Under the pieces are notes generated by a model that did not search any database, was not told the origin of the DNA, and was given only the letters and a program-made list of their open reading frames with translations. From NCBI RefSeq assembly GCF_900114265.1, contig NZ_FPKV01000002.1, forward strand, positions 806,001 through 870,000: a DNA stretch of 64,000 nt, in the 5' to 3' direction. Shown one piece after another: positions 58,900 through 64,000 of the stretch. The first letter of the stretch is position 1; each line of letters begins with the position of its first letter. This stretch comes from Flaviramulus basaltis. GTDB taxonomy: Bacteria; Bacteroidota; Bacteroidia; Flavobacteriales; Flavobacteriaceae. The translations under genes and the position numbers were made by a program.

Positions 58900-60180
58900 T
58901 TAATAAAAAAGATTAGACTCCATAGTTTGTTGATTAATTGAACTTTTAAATACTTCTATCATTCGTTTTGCAATTCCTGTCCACCCAAAGTTACGGCGTG
59001 CAAAACGAGCACCTTCAACAGAAAGTTCATTTCGCATTTTAGGGTATAATAATGGCATAGACATCATCGCACCAAACTCTAAAGGCCTATGTGGATCTGC
59101 AAATAAAGCTTGATTTCCAAAATCAATTAAATCGTATAATCCACCATGTACCGTAATAACACTTGGTGTACCACAAGCCATGGCTTCAATTGCTACCATT
59201 CCAAAAGGTTCATACCTTGAAGGCATTGCGAAAATATTAGCTGAGCGATATACATTTGCTAGATCATCATCGGCTATATAGCTTTTCCATTTTATTTTAT
59301 CCATAACACCAAGGTCAGTTGCCAACTGTTTTAGTTTTGCAACACCTTCATCATCTTGATCAGATTGGTCACTACCAATAGCAGCAACTAATCGTGCCTC
59401 TGGACAAAGTTCGAGAACTGTTGGCATTGCTTGTATTAAAAGATCATAGCCTTTATTATGTGCCATTCTTCCTAAAGTTAAAATATCTGTTGGTTGAATA
59501 TCATATTTAGATCGCATTTTATCATTCTCCTTAGACGGTACTGGAAAAAAACGATTTTCATCTATACCGGGAGGAATCATACCACAATTACGAGGTAAAA
59601 CATCGTATTGTTTTGTTAGTAAATCTACTTGAGGTAATGTAGTTGCTATAACATAATTACACATTTGATAAACAAAATATTCTTTTTGAATACGCTCTTT
59701 AAAACGATAGGTTTTCTCCATCTCCACTTCATCCATATCACTTCCCATAGTGCGTCGTTTCCACCAACCTACAGAGTGTGGTGTATGCACATGAGATATA
59801 CCAAGTTCTTCTGCTATTTTCTGTCCAGCAAAACCTGCATCCCAGTAATGAGAATAAACTACATCATATTTTTTACCTTCTTTTTTAATCGCAGCCAAGC
59901 AATTGGTAACAAACTTTTTTAAGTGGTCGTGCATATCCTCTTTCCTGATAAACTTTTTACCTCCAAAAGGTATACGCCATACACTATAGTTTTCATCTAC
60001 AACGTCATATTCTGGTTGATCTTCAAACTGTCTAGTTACTAAATCTACTTTTTTTCCAAGCCTACTAAAACGTTCAGCTAGTTCTAAAACATAAACCACT
60101 TGTCCTCCTGTATCTGGTTTTCCTAATTCTGCATTTGCTCCCACATATCCGTGTAAAGAGATCATTAATATTGATTTCAT
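58900..60180 (-). CDS. Sucrose-phosphate-synthase-like glycosyltransferase (GT4)
   Basis: 426 aa. The N-terminus ISLHGYVGANAELGKPDTGG followed by QVVYVLELA is the characteristic start of sucrose-phosphate synthase and sucrose synthase (HG...ELG..DTGGQ). HYWDAGFAGQKIAEELGI and HTPHSVGWWKRR (about 115-142) are further SPS-type blocks. The donor domain ends with RYEPFGMVAIEAMACGTPSV (about 320-339), which carries the Ex7E retaining-GT4 motif. It should join a nucleotide-sugar to a sugar phosphate. Sucrose phosphate is the prime guess; mannosylfructose phosphate and glucosylglycerate phosphate are alternatives. It is 15 bp after the HAD-glycosidase gene. Confidence 0.85.
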   Translation of the reverse strand: MKSILMISLHGYVGANAELGKPDTGGQVVYVLELAERFSRLGKKVDLVTRQFEDQPEYDVVDENYSVWRIPFGGKKFIRKEDMHDHLKKFVTNCLAAIKKEGKKYDVVYSHYWDAGFAGQKIAEELGISHVHTPHSVGWWKRRTMGSDMDEVEMEKTYRFKERIQKEYFVYQMCNYVIATTLPQVDLLTKQYDVLPRNCGMIPPGIDENRFFPVPSKENDKMRSKYDIQPTDILTLGRMAHNKGYDLLIQAMPTVLELCPEARLVAAIGSDQSDQDDEGVAKLKQLATDLGVMDKIKWKSYIADDDLANVYRSANIFAMPSRYEPFGMVAIEAMACGTPSVITVHGGLYDLIDFGNQALFADPHRPLEFGAMMSMPLLYPKMRNELSVEGARFARRNFGWTGIAKRMIEVFKSSINQQTMESNLFY

Positions 60181-60195
60181 CGTTTTAAATTTTTG

Positions 60196-62283
60196 TTATT
60201 TTTTAATAATTTTCAAGTCATGACAAGCAGAAATATATTGTGCTGCAGACCATGCTTGATATGATTTTCCCATGGCTTTTCCTGTAATTCCATGAGCCCA
60301 TTCTGTAAATTCCCATTCTTCGGTTAAACCTTCTTTATTAATTAAGGCTAGTTTATATAATTCCTGAATAGCTACATCTTTAAGTCCCAATTTACTTATA
60401 AACTTAACCCAAAAACCACCCACAAAAGGCCAAATTCCTCCATTGTGATAATGATTAGGTAAATTCAATAAATTAACTGTATAATATGGTTTCCAATCTG
60501 GATCTCCTGGTGTAACAACTGGATACACATTCGAAACTGGAAAAGGATCATTAACTCCTACACCTAACATAAATTTAAACGTTTGATGTGCTTTTTCTGC
60601 ATCAATTGTTCCGTGTAAAAAGGCTAATACATTTCCAAAAACATCACAACGCCAACTAAAATCAAACGGTGTTGTTTGTGCAATTAAATAAGAAGTATCT
60701 CCGAGAGTAAACTGGCGTTCTGCAAATGAAACCGATTGAAATAGCTTTTGCTGAGTTGAAGGCCAAAAGTTCTGTAATATTTCTTTTTTAATTACTTGAG
60801 ACCATCTAATATGTTCTCCTGCTTCTTCGTAGTTTCCTAACATTTCGAACATTCTGCCAAAACATACATTGGCACGATACCATAAAATTTCATCATAAAG
60901 TATATTATAACTTCCGCCAAACAAATCTGTCCAATCTCCTGCTTCTGGTATTTCTAACAAGGCATCATTATTACTATCATGAGCACCTAACCAACGCATA
61001 GTTTCCTTTATGTCTGAAAAATATGTTCTAAGGAATTCTAAATCTTTAGTTACATTAACGTATTCATAAAATGCAATTACAACCCATATACCACTATCTA
61101 TTGAGCAAATGCCTCCAACACCAGAATAATCTGGCTCATTATCTAAAATACGTACATTAGAAGGGATTTGACCATTACGTGATATATGTTCAAACAAAGT
61201 TATTAATGTTTGGCGTTGGCATTTGTGAATTTCTTCATCATGAATAAGGGACAAAGAACCAATAATAGTTATTGCTCCATCTCTTGCCCAAACACTATGG
61301 TAATTTGCATCTGTACCACTAGTAATATTATCTTTAATAGAGCATGCTGAAAAACCAAGCGGTGTAATATTTTTTTTCAAAGCTTCAATAGCTTTATCAT
61401 ATCCTTCTCGGATTAAAGCTATTTTTTCGTCTTCATCTTCTTCCGCTATATTACTTAATTCCTGTTTGATTATATAATCATCAGCATGGTCTTTATTTTT
61501 TTCAACTACAGCTTCTTCTGGTAAAATACCATAGTAAATAAGCCCCTCAATAACACCATCGCCATGTATGCCTTCGGCATGATAAATCTGGCGATATTTT
61601 GTGTATTTATATAGCTCTTCATGTGCATTGGCTACAACTATTCCTTTAATGTCTTCCATATCAAACATTGCCGAGTCGTTACCGCTATCGCCTGCTACTA
61701 ATGTATTATATGGTTTTAAGTCAAGTTTTTTTAACAACCATTGTAAAGCATTACCTTTATTTGCCCACTTAGGTAAAATATCTAGATATTGTTCGCCTGA
61801 GTAAACAACATTTATATCCATATTAGCCTTAGCAAAATCATTTTCAATGCTTGTTATAAGACTTTCAGTGGCATTATAAAAATAGTAACTACGCTTGTAA
61901 GCATGTTGATATTTACTTGGTTGCTCACTAATGGGATGATCTATACTTTGTATAATATCCTCTACAGAATTTAAATTCCAGCCATCATCTAATACATCAT
62001 TAAATTCTTTAACAATAGATTTGCTTTTGTAGTCGTATATTATGGTTCCTACTCCTCCAATAATATAATCTGGTTCTGGTAAAACGCCCTTTTTTATTAA
62101 ACCTAGAACATCATCAATTAAGCGACCTGTATTGTATGTAAGTAGAATATCATTTTGAGGTTTATATTTTTTCCAAATTTTATAAAAATTACTTTTATGT
62201 GTATGGAAATCTATAAGTGTATTATCAATATCAAAAGAAAGAAGCTTTATATCGGGTTGAATATTATCTTCAGTTTTACTCAT
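60196..62283 (-). CDS. HAD (sucrose-phosphatase-like) fused to neutral-invertase-like glycosidase
   Basis: 695 aa, two domains. The first (about 10-260) is a HAD-IIB phosphatase: SFDIDNTLIDF with nucleophile Asp18 and Asp20, TYNTGRLIDDV, and the GDSGNDSAMF metal block (about 198). YLDILPKWANKGNALQWLLK and VVANAHEEL match sucrose-6-phosphatase in detail. The second (about 300-695) is an alpha-barrel glycosidase with SVWARDGAITIIGSL, CSIDSGIWVVIAFYEYVN, EAGDWTDLFGGSYNILYDE (about 448) and TGKAMGKSYQAWSAAQYI near the end, which is the GH100/GH15-like pattern. The pairing suggests dephosphorylation and hydrolysis of the same disaccharide product made by the neighbouring GT4. Substrate is not proven. 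Confidence 0.82.
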   Translation of the reverse strand: MSKTEDNIQPDIKLLSFDIDNTLIDFHTHKSNFYKIWKKYKPQNDILLTYNTGRLIDDVLGLIKKGVLPEPDYIIGGVGTIIYDYKSKSIVKEFNDVLDDGWNLNSVEDIIQSIDHPISEQPSKYQHAYKRSYYFYNATESLITSIENDFAKANMDINVVYSGEQYLDILPKWANKGNALQWLLKKLDLKPYNTLVAGDSGNDSAMFDMEDIKGIVVANAHEELYKYTKYRQIYHAEGIHGDGVIEGLIYYGILPEEAVVEKNKDHADDYIIKQELSNIAEEDEDEKIALIREGYDKAIEALKKNITPLGFSACSIKDNITSGTDANYHSVWARDGAITIIGSLSLIHDEEIHKCQRQTLITLFEHISRNGQIPSNVRILDNEPDYSGVGGICSIDSGIWVVIAFYEYVNVTKDLEFLRTYFSDIKETMRWLGAHDSNNDALLEIPEAGDWTDLFGGSYNILYDEILWYRANVCFGRMFEMLGNYEEAGEHIRWSQVIKKEILQNFWPSTQQKLFQSVSFAERQFTLGDTSYLIAQTTPFDFSWRCDVFGNVLAFLHGTIDAEKAHQTFKFMLGVGVNDPFPVSNVYPVVTPGDPDWKPYYTVNLLNLPNHYHNGGIWPFVGGFWVKFISKLGLKDVAIQELYKLALINKEGLTEEWEFTEWAHGITGKAMGKSYQAWSAAQYISACHDLKIIKK

Positions 62284-62543
62284 ATTTTATTCTATTTTTT
62301 CAAATTAAACCATTGATTTTCCAAAATTTAAGGCTTTAAGCTATAAAAACCAAGAAAAGCGCCACTAATCTGTTGGCTATTCGGAATGTGATAAATTGAA
62401 ACTGATAGACTAAGAAATCATAAAATTACACCCCTTGGCTTTTACATATTTAATAATGTTAAAATCTTTTCTTTATTTTTAGTAATTAACCTTAACAACA
62501 TAAATATTTGTTGAAAACTTTATAGCTTGAAAATTATTAAAAT
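62284..62543. other. Intergenic region without a gene
   Basis: No frame over about 30 codons and no convincing TAnnTTTG box on the minus strand for the HAD-glycosidase operon. I see AT-rich DNA only, so the promoter of that operon remains unlocated. Confidence 0.5.
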
Positions 62544-62575
62544 AAAAAAAGGAAGCAAAATTGCTTCCTTTTTTT
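62544..62575 (-). terminator. Terminator after the AAA ATPase gene
   Basis: Stem GGAAGCAA / TTGCTTCC with flanking seven-base A and T runs, two bases before the stop codon of the AAA ATPase gene. On the minus strand the T run follows the stem, and the plus-strand T run allows two-way action. Confidence 0.85.
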
Positions 62576-62577
62576 AT

Positions 62578-64000
62578 TCATATACCACTTATAAAACTTC
62601 CGTATGGATCTTTAAATTGAATACCTTCTGTAAACCTTTGTTTACTAAGTAATTTAAATTCCACTAAAGCCCAAAGCACAAACTCTTTAACAAAATAACT
62701 ATCTTGTTTTGATAATTTAGATTGATATTTGCCTAACAAATCATCTAAAGGCGAAATAGCATTCAACATGTTTTTATATTCTTTGTCTCGTAATTCATCT
62801 AACAATTCGAAACCTTCTTTTTGATTGAAAAACCATGATACAATATCATCGTATGGACTATCATCTTCTTGCTTTTGAAGTTTTTCAACCTTAGGGAAAA
62901 ACTCTGGAAACAAACTTTTAATGGCTTCACCTATTAAATTATAGGCTACAACCGCAGCGCCTTCTTGTTCGCCTTCATAAACTAACTCTACTTTTCCTGT
63001 AATGGATGGAATTATACCAACAAAGTCTGATAGTCGTAATATAGTTTGCCCATCACCAGACATTAGAGCTCGCCTTTCTGCTGTACTTAATAAATTTTCT
63101 AAAGCGGTAATACTTAAACGAGCACTTACACCACTTTTAGCATCAATGAATTCGCTTTCTCTTGCTTCAAAAACAATCTGTTCTAATAAATCTCTTGCTA
63201 AATCTGGAACAATAACCGATGTTTTTTGAGACTCTACTACTTTCGCTTCTTGTTCTGTAATTAATCTAGCAGTTTCAATATCTACTGGATAATGTGTTAA
63301 AATTTGCGAACCAATTCTATCTTTTAAAGGCGTTACAATACTTCCTCTATTCGTATAATCTTCTGGATTTGCGGTAAATAAAAACTGAATATCTAAAGGC
63401 AACCTCAACTTAAAACCACGTATTTGAATATCGCCTTCTTGCAATATGTTAAATAGTGCTACTTGGATTCTTGCTTGTAAATCTGGTAATTCATTAATTA
63501 CAAAAATACAACGATTGGCTCTAGGAATCATACCATAATGAATCACTCTATCATCGGCATAACTCAATTTTAAATTTGCTGCTTTAATAGGATCTACATC
63601 ACCAATAATATCGGCAACTGTAACATCTGGTGTTGCTAGTTTTTCAGCAAAACGTTCGCTTCTGTGTAACCAAACTATTGGTGTATCATCACCTTTTTCT
63701 ATAATTAATTCTTTGGCATATCTTGAAATTGGGTTTAAAGGATCATCATTAATTTCTGAGCCTTCAACAACTGGAATATACTCATCTAACAAATTTAACA
63801 TTAAACGTGCTAAACGGGTTTTCGCTTGCCCTCGTAAACCTAACAAATTAATATTATGGCGTGATAAAATAGCGCGTTCCAACTCAGGAATTACTGTATT
63901 TTCATAGCCATGCACACCTTCAAATGTGGTTTCTTTATTCTTTATTTTCTCAATTAAATTATCACGAAGTTCATCTTTTATAGATTTACTTTTATAGTCT
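62578..64000 (-). CDS. MoxR/magnesium-chelatase-like AAA ATPase, N-terminus cut by window edge
   Basis: At least 473 codons. The GTG at 63915 could start a shorter protein, but the frame stays open to the window end and encodes DYKSKSIKDELRDNLIEKIK, then KNKETTFEGVHGYENTVIPE, which I recognise as the normal N-terminal part of this family. So the gene is 5'-truncated by the window. The P-loop is GLRGQAKT (not GxxGxGKT) and the Walker B is FVINELPDL, with Asn for Asp. ARIQVALFNILQEGDIQIRG and FTANPEDYTNRGSIVTPLKD are typical of the chelatase-like group. It probably acts as an assembly or remodelling ATPase, usually with a von Willebrand A protein nearby. The neighbouring gene is outside the window. 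Confidence 0.85.
   Translation of the reverse strand, partial: DYKSKSIKDELRDNLIEKIKNKETTFEGVHGYENTVIPELERAILSRHNINLLGLRGQAKTRLARLMLNLLDEYIPVVEGSEINDDPLNPISRYAKELIIEKGDDTPIVWLHRSERFAEKLATPDVTVADIIGDVDPIKAANLKLSYADDRVIHYGMIPRANRCIFVINELPDLQARIQVALFNILQEGDIQIRGFKLRLPLDIQFLFTANPEDYTNRGSIVTPLKDRIGSQILTHYPVDIETARLITEQEAKVVESQKTSVIVPDLARDLLEQIVFEARESEFIDAKSGVSARLSITALENLLSTAERRALMSGDGQTILRLSDFVGIIPSITGKVELVYEGEQEGAAVVAYNLIGEAIKSLFPEFFPKVEKLQKQEDDSPYDDIVSWFFNQKEGFELLDELRDKEYKNMLNAISPLDDLLGKYQSKLSKQDSYFVKEFVLWALVEFKLLSKQRFTEGIQFKDPYGSFISGI

Noticed and set aside
59665-59922. 85-aa plus-strand frame inside the SPS-like gene
   Set aside because: Shadow of the minus-strand GT4 gene; no recognisable protein.
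1-64000. CRISPR arrays, transposases, integrases, tRNA or rRNA genes
   Set aside because: No spaced direct repeats, no transposase or integrase motifs and no cloverleaf or ribosomal RNA sequence were seen when reading either strand.

Overview
The window is a 64 kb chromosomal stretch from a member of the Bacteroidota, most likely a marine-type Flavobacteriaceae. The evidence is an AT-rich sequence and promoters of the Bacteroidetes type (TAnnTTTG at -7, sometimes with TTTG about 19 bp upstream). It also includes a secreted nuclease with a type IX secretion C-terminal tail, a TonB-dependent receptor, paired DUF4252 proteins, a CarB of about 950 residues and many lipoproteins with short Bacteroidetes-style signals. 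I found no phage, insertion sequence, CRISPR array, rRNA or tRNA gene. Nearly all of it is core or conserved flavobacterial gene content, with genes on both strands separated by strong hairpin terminators.

Layout. 1-3.7 kb: a glycosyltransferase cut by the left edge, a haem-binding domain protein, a small helical protein and purB. 3.7-5.9 kb: an ECF sigma factor operon with a membrane anti-sigma-like protein and two DUF4252 proteins. 6-12.8 kb: a secreted S41 peptidase and a cobalamin uptake locus (B12 riboswitch plus BtuB-like receptor on one strand, BtuF-BtuC-BtuD-like ABC transporter on the other). 12.8-18.3 kb: rmuC, a small membrane protein, an acyl-CoA thioesterase, carB and rpmH. 18.6-28.8 kb: cell envelope and RNA-modification genes (cardiolipin synthase, lytic transglycosylase, mtaB, an oligopeptide-type binding lipoprotein, a YhhN-like membrane protein, a GlmU-like protein and a cysteine-free L31). 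This part also holds a frameshifted lipoprotein gene. 28.9-34.1 kb: DUF4199 protein, GT2 glycosyltransferase, phosphohexomutase and ABC exporter. 34.4-36 kb: a second ECF sigma cassette. 36-47 kb: a BNR-repeat lipoprotein, an RsmB-type methyltransferase, the secreted multidomain nuclease, purL and ppdK.

47.4-55.2 kb is a fatty-acid beta-oxidation block: acyl-CoA synthetase, then MarR regulator, FadN-like, thiolase and acyl-CoA dehydrogenase. A 28-bp palindrome sits exactly at the promoter in front of marR and is the best candidate operator in the window. 55.2-58.9 kb carries two secreted metallopeptidases (M28 with an altered metal ligand, and M1) and a YdeI-family protein. 58.9-62.3 kb is a two-gene operon: a sucrose-phosphate-synthase-like glycosyltransferase and a protein that fuses a sucrose-phosphatase-like HAD domain to a neutral-invertase-like glycosidase. 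This is the most interesting system here, because one operon appears able both to finish and to cleave the same kind of sugar product. The right edge cuts a MoxR/chelatase-like AAA ATPase with unusual Walker motifs; its frame is open to the window end.

Limits: assignments are by reading motifs and remembered family sequences, with no database search. Promoter and terminator calls are by eye.
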